A program made the translations under genes and the position numbers. The notes beneath the pieces were generated by a model. The model was not told the DNA's origin and searched no databases. It saw only the letters and a list, made by a program, of their open reading frames with translations. DNA of 11,635 nucleotides, taken from the NCBI GenBank assembly GCA_003241485.1, contig QFQD01000092.1, positions 1 to 11,635 of the forward strand, read 5' to 3'. Shown piece after piece: positions 1 to 6,879 of this stretch. This DNA comes from Ancylobacter novellus (lineage in GTDB: Bacteria; Pseudomonadota; Alphaproteobacteria; Rhizobiales; Xanthobacteraceae). Each line of letters opens with the position of its first letter. Within the stretch, counting starts at the first letter, position 1.

Positions 1-1
1 C

Positions 2-868
2 TTTCCCAATCAGGGCACGATCGGCCTGGTCCCGCCTCCCGGCATGACTGAAATCACCGGCGTCAACGGTTTCGAAGACCGCGTATCCAAAGCCGCGATC
101 CTCATTCTGGAGCTGCCGGTCGCGGCCTTCGGCGAGATTTCCACCACCTTTCGACCCGAAGCGCTGCAGAGCCAAGGCGTGACCATCGAATCCCAGCGCG
201 ACCTGACGCTGAGCGGTGGCGAAAAGGCCATCCTGCTCACCGGCTACCAGAGCGTCGGCGCGAACGCGCTGAAGAAGTGGATTCTGTTCGCCGCCGGCAA
301 GTATGTCACGGCGATGGTCACGGTGCAGTTTCCCGAGGCCGCCTCGGCCCGATATCCCGACGACGTTGTGGAAGCCGCGCTGAAGAGCGTGGTTATGCGC
401 GCGCCGCCCAGCGAGGAGGAGATGCTGGCACGGCTGCCTTTCACCCTGTCCGATCTCCAGGGGTACAAGGTGCTGCAGGTGCTCGGCGGTACGGCCGTGC
501 TCTTGTCGAAGGGCGATCCGGCGACGGCGCCTGCCGGCACGCTGCCCTATTTCATCGTTGGCATCGCCCGTGGGGAAATACGCGAGGATGATCGCGAGAG
601 CCTCGCCAAGCGTGCCATCACCAGCGTGCCGGGCGTGAAGAACCTGCGCATCGAGCGCGGCGGCCCGCTGCGCATCGGCGGTCAGCCCGGTCACGAGCTG
701 CTCGGCAATGCCGAGGACATGCAGAGCGGCAAGCCGCTGAAAGTGGTGCAATGGCTGCGTTTCGGCCGCGCCAACTATCTGCGCATGGTCGGCGTGGCGC
801 CGGCCGATACGTTCAGTGCCGACTTTGACGGCATGCGCGCGTTGCGCGAGGGCGTCGAGCCGCGTTGA
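2..868 (+). CDS. Hypothetical, probably exported protein (5'-truncated)
   Basis: I do not recognise a named family with certainty. The frame is open from the first bases of the window: residues FPNQGTIGLVPPPG precede the internal ATG at 44, so the true start and any signal peptide lie upstream. Similar alphaproteobacterial proteins that I recall carry a signal peptide followed by a proline-rich 'IGLVPP' stretch, which would place this one in the periplasm (inference). The visible 288 residues alternate short beta-like strands and helices. They seem to fall into two comparable halves: the first runs to about position 430 and the second, starting near 'LQGYKVLQVL', runs to the end. This is reminiscent of tandem PsbP/DcrB-like (DUF1795-type) folds, but that reading is by eye only. 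No cysteines, catalytic motif or membrane segment are evident in the visible part. The gene ends in TGA at 866-868 and converges on grpE across a hairpin. Function unknown. Confidence 0.75.
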   Translation, partial: FPNQGTIGLVPPPGMTEITGVNGFEDRVSKAAILILELPVAAFGEISTTFRPEALQSQGVTIESQRDLTLSGGEKAILLTGYQSVGANALKKWILFAAGKYVTAMVTVQFPEAASARYPDDVVEAALKSVVMRAPPSEEEMLARLPFTLSDLQGYKVLQVLGGTAVLLSKGDPATAPAGTLPYFIVGIARGEIREDDRESLAKRAITSVPGVKNLRIERGGPLRIGGQPGHELLGNAEDMQSGKPLKVVQWLRFGRANYLRMVGVAPADTFSADFDGMRALREGVEPR

Positions 869-874
869 GCCGTT

Positions 875-905
875 CCGCCGTCCGGATCGATGATGCGGAC
901 GGCGG
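875..905. terminator. Perfect GC hairpin between convergent genes
   Basis: CCGCCGTCCG (875-884) is exactly complementary to CGGACGGCGG (896-905), giving a 10-bp GC-rich stem with an 11-nt loop. It lies between the stop of the plus-strand hypothetical gene (868) and the stop of minus-strand grpE (923). Neither side has a clear T-run, so it would be an atypical or processed bidirectional terminator rather than a textbook intrinsic one. Confidence 0.5.
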
Positions 906-922
906 CATAGCTCAGCGGGAGA

Positions 923-1531
923 TCAGGCCTGCGGGGCCGCCGGATCGACCGGCGCCGTCTTGGGCCCGCCCTTGGACACGCCGACCAGCGCCGGGCGCAG
1001 CACGCGCCCGCCGATCGTGTAGCCGGGCTGGATCACCTGCACGACCGTGCCGGAGGCAATCTCGGCATTCGGCACCTCAAACATCGCCTGGTGCAGGTTC
1101 GGGTCGAACTTGGCGCCTTCCGCTTCGATCTTGGCGACGCCATGCTTGGTCAGCGTCTGCGTCAGCGCGCGGGAGGTCAGGTCGATGCCTTCCAGCAGGG
1201 TCTTCAGCGTGCCTTCGGCCTTTTCGCGCGCCTCGGGCTCGATGGCGGCGAGCGCGCGCTCGAAATCGTCGGCGACGTTCAGCACGTCGCGGGCGAAGCC
1301 GGTAATGCCGTAGACCTTCGCATCGGCGACTTCACGTTCGGCACGGCGGCGGACATTGTCCGCCTCGGCAAAGGCGCGCAGGAACTTGTCCTTCAGGCTC
1401 GCGATCTCGGCTTCAAGCCGCTCCTTCTCGGCCGCGAACAGGGCGGCGATGTCCTCCGGCGCGGCCGCGCTGCCCTCGGGGGCGACCGAAACGTCGGGCT
1501 GTTCCGCCGGGTTGCGGGTGTCTTCGCTCAT
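923..1531 (-). CDS. grpE: GrpE nucleotide exchange factor for DnaK
   Basis: GrpE is the cytoplasmic co-chaperone that releases ADP from DnaK, resetting the Hsp70 cycle; its long helices also act as a thermosensor. The protein has 202 residues, close to the usual 190-210. An acidic, disordered N-terminus (1-28) is followed by the long coiled-coil helix (about 30-68), the four-helix region (about 75-130) and the C-terminal beta domain. The family signature is clear at 161-187, around VIQPGYTIGGRVLRPALVGV (167-186). FDPNLHQAMFEV (142-153) also matches the family. The ATG at 1529-1531 is supported by a GAGG Shine-Dalgarno 5 nt upstream. The gene lies 79 bp downstream of hrcA on the same strand, the common hrcA-grpE heat-shock arrangement, so it is probably co-transcribed with hrcA. 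A GATAAT -10-like element sits in the gap, but I see no matching -35. Confidence 0.97.
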   Translation of the reverse strand: MSEDTRNPAEQPDVSVAPEGSAAAPEDIAALFAAEKERLEAEIASLKDKFLRAFAEADNVRRRAEREVADAKVYGITGFARDVLNVADDFERALAAIEPEAREKAEGTLKTLLEGIDLTSRALTQTLTKHGVAKIEAEGAKFDPNLHQAMFEVPNAEIASGTVVQVIQPGYTIGGRVLRPALVGVSKGGPKTAPVDPAAPQA

Positions 1532-1610
1532 AGGTACCTCGTCGGGAATGGATTATCCGCCCGGCAACGTCGTGCGGACGCCCGCCATATCGGGTCGCAG
1601 GCGAGAAAAA

Positions 1611-2711
1611 TCAAGCTGCGTCAATCCCCGGACCCGCGAGAACCCGGCTGACCACCCGTGCGGTGAAGTCCACCATCGGCACGATGCGGGCATAGTTCAG
1701 CCGCGTCGGCCCGATCACGCCGAGCACGCCGACCACCCGTCCCTGACCATCGCGATAGGGAGCGACGATGGTGGAGGAGCCCGACATCGAGAAAAGCTTG
1801 TTCTCCGAACCGATGAAAATGCGCAGCCCCTGCGCGTCCTCGGCCCGGCCGAGCAGGTCGACAACCTCCTGCTTGGATTCGAGATCGTCGAACAGCAGGC
1901 GGATGCGCTCCAGATCCTCGATCGCCCGCAAATCGTGCAGCAGCCGGGTCTGGCCGCGCACGATCAGCCGCCGCTCGGCTTTGTCGCCGCCCGACCAGCT
2001 GGCGAGTCCCGTCTCGACCACGCGGGCGGTGATCTCGTCGAGTTCCGCGCGGCGCTCGGTGAGCGCGCGCTCGACCTCCAGCCGGACCTCGCTCAAGGTG
2101 CGCCCGCGGGTGCGGGCATTGAGGAAATTGGTGGCCTCCATGAGTGCCGAAGCCGGCAGTCCCGTCGGCAGCGGCACCAGCCGGTTTTCCACCTCGCCAT
2201 CCTCGGAGACGAGGATCAGCAGCGCCCGCGTCGGGTCGAGCGGGACGAATTCGATGTGCTTCAGCCGGCCGTCGCTCTTGGTGGTGGTCACGACGCCGGC
2301 ACCGCGGGTGAGGCCGGAGAGCATGTTGGTGGCCTCCGCCAGCACGCCCTCGACGGTCTGCGCCTGGGCGGCGGCGCGCACCTGCGTCTCGATGGAGTTG
2401 CGCTCTTCCTCCGAGACGTCGCCGATCTCCAGCAGCGCGTCGACGAAGAACCGCAGGCCGCGTTCCGTCGGCAGCCGCCCGGCACTGGTGTGAGGCGCGA
2501 AAATGAGCCCTGCCGCTTCCAGATCCGCCATCACATTGCGCACGGAGGCGGGCGAGAGTGTCATGGGGATGAGCCGCGCAATGTTGCGCGAGCCGGCGGG
2601 TTCGCCCGTTGCGAGATAGGTCTCGACGATCTGGCGGAAGATCTCGCGCGAGCGTTCGTCCAGCCGGGCGAGCTGCGGAGCGGTGGCAGACAGCAGGGGA
2701 TCGAGGGGCAT
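1611..2711 (-). CDS. hrcA: HrcA heat-inducible transcription repressor
   Basis: HrcA represses chaperone genes, typically groESL, by binding CIRCE operators; GroEL helps it fold, which closes a feedback loop. The chosen ATG (2709-2711) gives 366 residues, near the family norm of 340-370. The frame stays open for 55 more codons upstream, but those run through the low-complexity, repeat-rich intergenic DNA and look non-coding. The N-terminal winged helix spans about 20-80, with TGEPAGSRNIA (35-45) and LSPASVRNVMADLEAAGLI (52-70). The conserved HTSAGRLPTERGLRFFVD follows at 74-91, then a dimerisation/GAF-like core. The C-terminal section (YRDGQGRVVGVLGVIGPTRLNYARIVPMV) is also typical. The gene precedes grpE on the minus strand and diverges from rph. 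No CIRCE consensus (TTAGCACTC-N9-GAGTGCTAA) is visible upstream or anywhere else in the window, so its targets are presumably elsewhere. Confidence 0.97.
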   Translation of the reverse strand: MPLDPLLSATAPQLARLDERSREIFRQIVETYLATGEPAGSRNIARLIPMTLSPASVRNVMADLEAAGLIFAPHTSAGRLPTERGLRFFVDALLEIGDVSEEERNSIETQVRAAAQAQTVEGVLAEATNMLSGLTRGAGVVTTTKSDGRLKHIEFVPLDPTRALLILVSEDGEVENRLVPLPTGLPASALMEATNFLNARTRGRTLSEVRLEVERALTERRAELDEITARVVETGLASWSGGDKAERRLIVRGQTRLLHDLRAIEDLERIRLLFDDLESKQEVVDLLGRAEDAQGLRIFIGSENKLFSMSGSSTIVAPYRDGQGRVVGVLGVIGPTRLNYARIVPMVDFTARVVSRVLAGPGIDAA

Positions 2712-2736
2712 GGCCGGCCTGTTGGGTGTGCGACGC

Positions 2737-2772
2737 CTGTCGCGGAAGTGGAGCCTATCCCCTCCGCGACAG
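2737..2772. promoter_or_regulatory. Perfect inverted repeat in the hrcA leader
   Basis: CTGTCGCGGA (2737-2746) and TCCGCGACAG (2763-2772) are exact reverse complements separated by 16 bp, centred about 43 bp upstream of the hrcA start codon. The dyad could be an operator or a leader hairpin of the hrcA transcript. It does not resemble the CIRCE operator. A weak promoter-like pair lies just upstream for the minus strand (CTTGAA at 2802-2807, CTATGT at 2776-2781), but its 20-nt spacer is too long to be convincing. The dyad itself is certain; its function is not known. Confidence 0.5.
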
Positions 2773-2814
2773 AGTACATAGTTCGGTAATCCCGCCGCAG
2801 GTTCAAGCGAGCCG

Positions 2815-2870
2815 GGCGCAACGCTCCCCAGCGCGGCGTTGCGCCGGCGGCGCGCCGCCCTTACAAGGGC
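2815..2870. repeat. Three consecutive inverted repeats upstream of rph
   Basis: Three dyads sit side by side just before the rph ribosome-binding site. First, GGCGCAACGC (2815-2824) pairs with GCGTTGCGCC (2836-2845) across an 11-nt loop. Second, GGCGGCGCGCCGCC (2846-2859) is a perfect palindrome. Third, GCCCTT (2857-2862) pairs with AAGGGC (2865-2870) around AC, sharing three bases with the second. In the rph transcript these would form a dense, very stable leader structure ending 11 nt before the Shine-Dalgarno. They could slow initiation, stabilise the mRNA 5' end, or act as DNA binding sites between the two divergent genes. The repeats are directly visible; a role is inference. Confidence 0.55.
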
Positions 2871-2881
2871 CGCCACAGGTC

Positions 2882-2887
2882 AAGGAG
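2882..2887 (+). promoter_or_regulatory. Strong ribosome-binding site of rph
   Basis: AAGGAG lies 6 nt before the ATG at 2894. It decides the start of rph against a longer open frame that reaches back to about 2609 inside antisense hrcA. Confidence 0.85.
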
Positions 2888-2893
2888 AACCCC

Positions 2894-3607
2894 ATGCGCC
2901 CTTCCCGCCGCTCGTCCGACGAGATGCGAGCCGTCAGCTTCGAACGCGGCGTGCTGCGCCATGCCGAGGGCTCCTGCCTCGTCAAGTTCGGCGAGACCCA
3001 TGTGCTTGTTGCCGCCACGCTGGAAGAGCGCCTTCCGCCCTGGTTGAAGGGTCAGGGGCGCGGCTGGGTCACGGCGGAATACGGCATGCTGCCGCGCGCC
3101 ACCCATGACCGCACGCGCCGCGAGGCCTCGGCGGGCAAGCAGTCCGGCCGCACGCAGGAAATTCAGCGCCTCATCGGCCGCTCGCTGCGCGCGGTGGTTG
3201 ATCTGGAAAAGCTCGGCGAGCGCCAGATCACCGTCGATTGTGACGTGATCCAGGCCGATGGCGGTACCCGCACGGCGTCGGTCACCGGTGCCTGGGTGGC
3301 GCTCTACGACTGCCTCTCCTGGATGAAGTCGCGCGGCATGATCCCGGCCATCCCGCTGCGCGATCACCTCGCCGCCGTGTCCTGCGGCATCGTCGAGGGC
3401 GAGGCGCGCCTCGATCTCGACTATGCCGAGGATTCGCAGGCCGAGACCGATTGCAACTTCGTGATGACCGGCACCGGCGGCTTCGTCGAGCTTCAGGGCA
3501 CGGCGGAGAAGACCCCCTTCACGGAAGCCGAGTTCAACGCCATGTTGGGCCTTGCCCGAAAGGGTGTGTCCAAGCTCGTCGGCCTGCAGAAGCTCGCGGT
3601 CGCCTGA
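2894..3607 (+). CDS. rph: Ribonuclease PH
   Basis: RNase PH is a phosphorolytic 3'-5' exoribonuclease that trims tRNA 3' ends and takes part in RNA turnover, releasing nucleoside diphosphates. The protein has 237 residues, almost the length of E. coli Rph (238). The opening (MRPSRRSSDEMR) matches the family N-terminus. GRTQEIQRLIGRSLRA (85-100) includes Arg86, the phosphate-binding position. CDVIQADGGTRTASVTGAW (116-134) carries the G-T-R phosphate site at 124-126. The hexamer-type core ends with the conserved ELQGTAEKTPF (199-209). The start is fixed by the AAGGAG at 2882. rdgB follows after 18 bp, so rph-rdgB-hemW is probably one transcript. Confidence 0.98.
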   Translation: MRPSRRSSDEMRAVSFERGVLRHAEGSCLVKFGETHVLVAATLEERLPPWLKGQGRGWVTAEYGMLPRATHDRTRREASAGKQSGRTQEIQRLIGRSLRAVVDLEKLGERQITVDCDVIQADGGTRTASVTGAWVALYDCLSWMKSRGMIPAIPLRDHLAAVSCGIVEGEARLDLDYAEDSQAETDCNFVMTGTGGFVELQGTAEKTPFTEAEFNAMLGLARKGVSKLVGLQKLAVA

Positions 3608-3625
3608 GGAATGATGGGCTGACCC

Positions 3626-4273
3626 ATGGAACAGCGGCGCCGCCTGACCGGCAAGATCGTCATCGCCACGCATAATCCCGGCAAGCTGGAGGAGATGCGC
3701 GGCTTGCTGGCGCCTTATGGCGTGGAGGCGGTCTCCGCCGGCGAACTCGGCCTGCCCGAGCCCGAGGAAACCGGCCTCACCTTCGCCGAGAATGCGCGCA
3801 TCAAGGCGCTCGCGGCGGCCAATGCCACCGGACTGCCGGCCTTCGCCGACGATTCGGGCCTCTGCGTCGACGCGCTGGGCGGCGCGCCGGGCCTCTATAC
3901 GGCGCGCTGGGCCGGGCCGGAGAAGGACTTCTACAAGGCCATGTCGCAGGTCGAGGAAGGCCTGCGCGAGGCTGGTGCGGAGGACCCCGAGGACCGTCGC
4001 GGCTTCTTCATTTCGGCGCTCTGCGTCGCCTGGCCGGACGGACAGGTCGAGGATTTCGAGGGCATCGTCGAGGGCACGCTGGTCTGGCCGCCGCGCGGCC
4101 CCGCCGGCTTCGGCTATGACCCGATGTTCCAGCCGGACGGCCACAGCCGCACCTTCGGCGAGATGAGCGGCGAGGAAAAGCACGGCCTGCCGCCGCTCGG
4201 CAAAGGCCTGTCGCACCGCGCCCGCGCCTTCATCGCGCTGGCGGAATCCTGTTTCGGGGCGACATTTGACTGA
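3626..4273 (+). CDS. rdgB: RdgB/HAM1 non-canonical purine NTP pyrophosphatase
   Basis: The enzyme hydrolyses dITP, XTP and ITP to monophosphates and pyrophosphate, keeping deaminated purines out of DNA and RNA. It has 215 residues; the family is usually 195-215. Visible motifs are ATHNPGKLEEM (14-24, nucleotide-binding loop), AFADDSGLCVDALGG (72-86, metal-binding/catalytic acidic pair at 75-76), GFGYDPMF (161-168) and the C-terminal SHRARA (196-201), which contacts the base. The start at 3626 fits the family N-terminus. Its Shine-Dalgarno is weak: GAGGA at 3606-3610 overlaps the rph stop and is 15 nt away. An in-frame mini-ORF ATG-ATG-GGC-TGA (3611-3622) precedes it, so translation may be coupled to rph. 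hemW begins within its last codons. Confidence 0.97.
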   Translation: MEQRRRLTGKIVIATHNPGKLEEMRGLLAPYGVEAVSAGELGLPEPEETGLTFAENARIKALAAANATGLPAFADDSGLCVDALGGAPGLYTARWAGPEKDFYKAMSQVEEGLREAGAEDPEDRRGFFISALCVAWPDGQVEDFEGIVEGTLVWPPRGPAGFGYDPMFQPDGHSRTFGEMSGEEKHGLPPLGKGLSHRARAFIALAESCFGATFD

Positions 4274-5477
4274 CGATCCACTCCGCGCGGCCGATTCCCG
4301 CGCGGGCGAGCGCTACCCCGCGCCGCCGCCGCTCGATCCCGGCTTCGGGGTCTATGTGCACTGGCCTTTCTGCAAGGCGAAGTGCCCCTATTGCGACTTC
4401 AACTCGCATGTCCGCCATTCGCCGCCCGACCAGGCGCGCTTTATCGCCGCGTTCCGCGCCGAGATCGCCCATACACGTCAACGCATCGGCCAGCGGCGCA
4501 CGCAGAGCGTGTTCTTCGGCGGCGGCACCCCGTCGCTGATGGAGCCGGGCACGGTTGGTGCCATTCTCGACGCCATCCATGACGCCTGGCCGCTGGACGC
4601 GCGCGCCGAGGTGACGCTGGAGGCCAACCCGACCAGCGTCGAGGCCGGTCGCTTTCGCGGCTATCGCGCCGCCGGCGTCAACCGGGTGTCGCTCGGGGTG
4701 CAGGCGCTGGACGACGCTTCGCTCAAGGCGCTCGGGCGCATGCACAGCGCGGAGGAGGCGCTGGCCGCCGTGGCGGTGGCGCGCGCGGCGTTCGAGCGCG
4801 TGTCGTTCGATCTCATTTATGCCCGCCCGAACCAGAAGCCGGAGGCGTGGGCCGCTGAACTCAAGCGGGCAATCGCTGAGGGCTGCGAGCATCTCTCGCT
4901 CTACCAGCTCACCATCGAGGAGGGCACGCCCTTTGCCGCCCTGTACGCGGCGGGCAAGCTCATCATCCCCGATGGCGATGCCGGCCGCGAGCTGTGGGAC
5001 GTGACGCAGGAAACCACCGAGGCGGCAGGGCTGCCGGCCTATGAGATTTCCAACCATGCCCGGCCCGGCGCCGAGAGCCAGCACAATCTGCTGTACTGGC
5101 GCTATGGCGAATATGCCGGCGTCGGCCCCGGCGCGCATGGCCGCCTGGAGACGCCGGAAGGCCGTGTCGCCACCTCCACCGAGCGTGGGCCGGAGGACTG
5201 GCTCACCCGTGTCGAGGAGGCCGGCCACGGTGTCGTGGTGGATGAGGCGCTGGCCCGCTCCGAGCAGGCCGACGAAGTGCTGCTGATGGGTCTGCGGCTG
5301 AAGGAAGGCATCGACCCGCAGCGCTTTGCGCGCCTTGCCGGAAGGCCCTTCGCGCCCGAAAGGCTGGCGGTGCTTGTCGAGGAAGGCCTTGTCGAGCAAA
5401 TGCCCGATGGCCGTCTGCGCGCCACGCCGTCCGGCTTCCCGGTGCTGGACGCCATTGTCGCCGACCTCGCGGCGTGA
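4266..5477 (+). CDS. hemW: HemW heme chaperone-like radical SAM protein (TTG start)
   Basis: HemW is a radical-SAM family protein, often mislabelled coproporphyrinogen III oxidase, that binds heme and is thought to deliver it to respiratory enzymes. From the TTG at 4266 it has 403 residues, a normal to slightly long size. The iron-sulfur motif C-x3-C-x2-C is C36, C40, C43 (FCKAKCPYCDFNSH). FFGGGTPSLM (83-92) is the glycine-rich SAM-binding strand, VTLEANPTS (115-123) and VNRVSLGVQ (137-145) are TIM-barrel strands, and HNLLYW (272-277) is the HNxxYW motif typical of HemW and absent from true HemN. A HemN_C winged-helix region follows, about 320-395. No ATG or GTG lies upstream in the domain frame near this position. 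The TTG overlaps the rdgB stop by 8 bp, which suggests translational coupling. It ends 6 bp from the stop of the opposing lipoprotein gene. Confidence 0.94.
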   Translation: MTDDPLRAADSRAGERYPAPPPLDPGFGVYVHWPFCKAKCPYCDFNSHVRHSPPDQARFIAAFRAEIAHTRQRIGQRRTQSVFFGGGTPSLMEPGTVGAILDAIHDAWPLDARAEVTLEANPTSVEAGRFRGYRAAGVNRVSLGVQALDDASLKALGRMHSAEEALAAVAVARAAFERVSFDLIYARPNQKPEAWAAELKRAIAEGCEHLSLYQLTIEEGTPFAALYAAGKLIIPDGDAGRELWDVTQETTEAAGLPAYEISNHARPGAESQHNLLYWRYGEYAGVGPGAHGRLETPEGRVATSTERGPEDWLTRVEEAGHGVVVDEALARSEQADEVLLMGLRLKEGIDPQRFARLAGRPFAPERLAVLVEEGLVEQMPDGRLRATPSGFPVLDAIVADLAA

Positions 5478-5483
5478 GGGAGG

Positions 5484-6680
5484 TCAGCTCGCCTGCGCGA
5501 AGCTGCGCGGGGCGGGACTGATAATCTGTGCCGACCCGCTGCCGATCTGCATCACCGCCAACCCACGCTGGTTGGTGCCATCGGCGCGGAAGCGGAAGAT
5601 GCCGTCAATGCCGGCAAAACCCGAGGGATTCTGGATCGCGGCGTCAGTGATGCCGAGTTCGCCATGGGCGTTGGCCAACGCCGCCATCAGCGTCACCGCG
5701 TCGTAGGACAGCGTTGCGGTACGCACCGGTTCCTTGCCGTATCGGGCCCGGTAGCGTTCGGAAAACGCGCGAAATCCCGCGGGGTCCGGTGCGGCGAAGA
5801 TGCCGCCCGCCACCGAGGCCACGGAGAACAGTCGCCGGTCGTCCCACAGGCCGGTGCCGATGAGCTGCTTGCCGTCGAGCCGGACGCCGGCAGCGTCCAG
5901 CGCTTGCAGGATCTGCGGCACCGCGTCGGCGGCGTCGGGCAGGAACAGTGCATCGGCCTGGTTGGCGGAAGCGGCGATGCGGCGCGCGGCTTCCTGGAAC
6001 TGTGCCGCTCCGCCCGTGCCATAGCGCTCCAGCCCGACGACGCGGGCGCCGGCCTGCGGCACGGTCTCGCGAAACGCCGCCTCGACGACGGAGCCATAGG
6101 CATTGTCCGGCACGAGGCCGGCAAAGGCGCGCCGGCCGTTTGACGCGGCGAAACGAACGGCGCGCTCCACATCGGTTTGCGGCAGGAAGCTGAGGAGATA
6201 CACGCCCTGCGTCGCCACATTGGTGTCGGTGGAGAAGCCGATCAGCGGTACGCCGCGCTGGCGCGCCACCTGCCCGGCGGCGGCGACCGTGTGGGCGAAA
6301 ACCGGGCCGATCAACGCCCGGGCGCCTTCATCAATCGCCTGTTGGGCGGCGGCCTGTGCGCCGGGCGCCGTGCCGCCGTCATCCTTGACGATGAGCTGGA
6401 TGTTGGCGCCGGTGAATTCGGCGATCGCCATCTCCGCCGCATTGCGCAGTGACTGCGCGGCCGCGCCGGCATTGCCGCTGGCGCCGAGCGGCAGGAGAAG
6501 GCCGACGCGCACCGTGCCGGCACCCAGCACATTGCCAGGCTGCGGGGGCGCAGCCGGCTCGGCAGGAGGAAGTTGCGCCTGCGGGGGCGGGGTGTCGCGC
6601 ACCGCGCCACAGGCGGCCAGAGTGGCGCTTCCCGCCATGACGAGGAAGGCGCGACGGGGAAGTTTGGTGCCGTCATCCAT
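5484..6680 (-). CDS. Penicillin-binding-protein-activator-like lipoprotein (LpoA/periplasmic-binding fold)
   Basis: This is a periplasmic lipoprotein with a type I periplasmic-binding fold, of the kind annotated in alphaproteobacteria as penicillin-binding protein activator or LivK-like. Whether it activates a PBP or binds a small ligand is not shown by the sequence. With the ATG at 6678-6680 it has 398 residues. The N-terminus has twin arginines (LPRRAFLVMAG, 7-17) and a lipobox LAAC with Cys24, so a Tat-type lipoprotein signal is possible. A proline/alanine-rich linker (about 30-50) is followed by VRVGLLLPLGASG, ALIGPVFAHTVAAAGQVA and the typical GVPLIGFSTD. No strong Shine-Dalgarno supports either this ATG or a TTG 15 bp upstream (6695) that would add five residues. 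AAAAGGAG at 6733-6740 (minus strand) lies too far away. The gene diverges from rsmI, a common alphaproteobacterial arrangement. Confidence 0.85.
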   Translation of the reverse strand: MDDGTKLPRRAFLVMAGSATLAACGAVRDTPPPQAQLPPAEPAAPPQPGNVLGAGTVRVGLLLPLGASGNAGAAAQSLRNAAEMAIAEFTGANIQLIVKDDGGTAPGAQAAAQQAIDEGARALIGPVFAHTVAAAGQVARQRGVPLIGFSTDTNVATQGVYLLSFLPQTDVERAVRFAASNGRRAFAGLVPDNAYGSVVEAAFRETVPQAGARVVGLERYGTGGAAQFQEAARRIAASANQADALFLPDAADAVPQILQALDAAGVRLDGKQLIGTGLWDDRRLFSVASVAGGIFAAPDPAGFRAFSERYRARYGKEPVRTATLSYDAVTLMAALANAHGELGITDAAIQNPSGFAGIDGIFRFRADGTNQRGLAVMQIGSGSAQIISPAPRSFAQAS

Positions 6681-6870
6681 GCGTGGCGCGCTCAAGCCTG
6701 CGATTTCCGCCGCTCCAGGGCGCGCGTTAACTCTCCTTTTAGGCCGGGCGCGCGCGTCCTGTCACCTCGGGGGTCGGTGGCCCGGATCACAAAGGCGAAC
6801 ATATCCACCTGTCGCGACGCCCCGTGCCGGCTCTGCGGTGGCTGGCGACCACGCGCCGCCGATCTGATAT

Positions 6871-6875
6871 GGAGG
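6871..6875 (+). promoter_or_regulatory. Ribosome-binding site of rsmI
   Basis: GGAGG lies 4 nt before the ATG at 6880 and supports that start. An out-of-frame ATG at 6869 reads ATG-GAG-GGC-GGA-TGA, with its stop overlapping the rsmI start as ATGA. This four-codon frame is probably chance. Confidence 0.7.
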
Positions 6876-6879
6876 GCGG

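Noticed and set aside
2775..2807. RpoH-like promoter for hrcA (CTTGAA and CTATGT on the minus strand)
   Set aside because: The hexamers are good, but the spacer is 20 nt, about 3 nt longer than the workable RpoH spacing seen at hsp20. I would not call it without a mapped start.
2712..2876. 55-codon N-terminal extension of hrcA
   Set aside because: HrcA homologues start near MPLDPLL. The extension consists of inverted-repeat DNA shared with the rph leader.
2712..2893. CIRCE operator for HrcA autoregulation
   Set aside because: No TTAGCACTC/GAGTGCTAA half-sites are present here or elsewhere in the window.
2861..4216. 451-codon minus-strand frame opposite rph and rdgB, and similar ones at 4230-5399 (minus) and 1356-2789 (plus)
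   Set aside because: All are shadows of confidently assigned genes, rich in Arg, Ala and Gly, with no recognisable motif.
6733..6740. Strong Shine-Dalgarno AAAAGGAG on the minus strand upstream of the lipoprotein gene
   Set aside because: No ATG, GTG or TTG lies at a workable distance. The lipoprotein frame is open there but has no start codon before the TTG at 6695, so it is probably a chance match.
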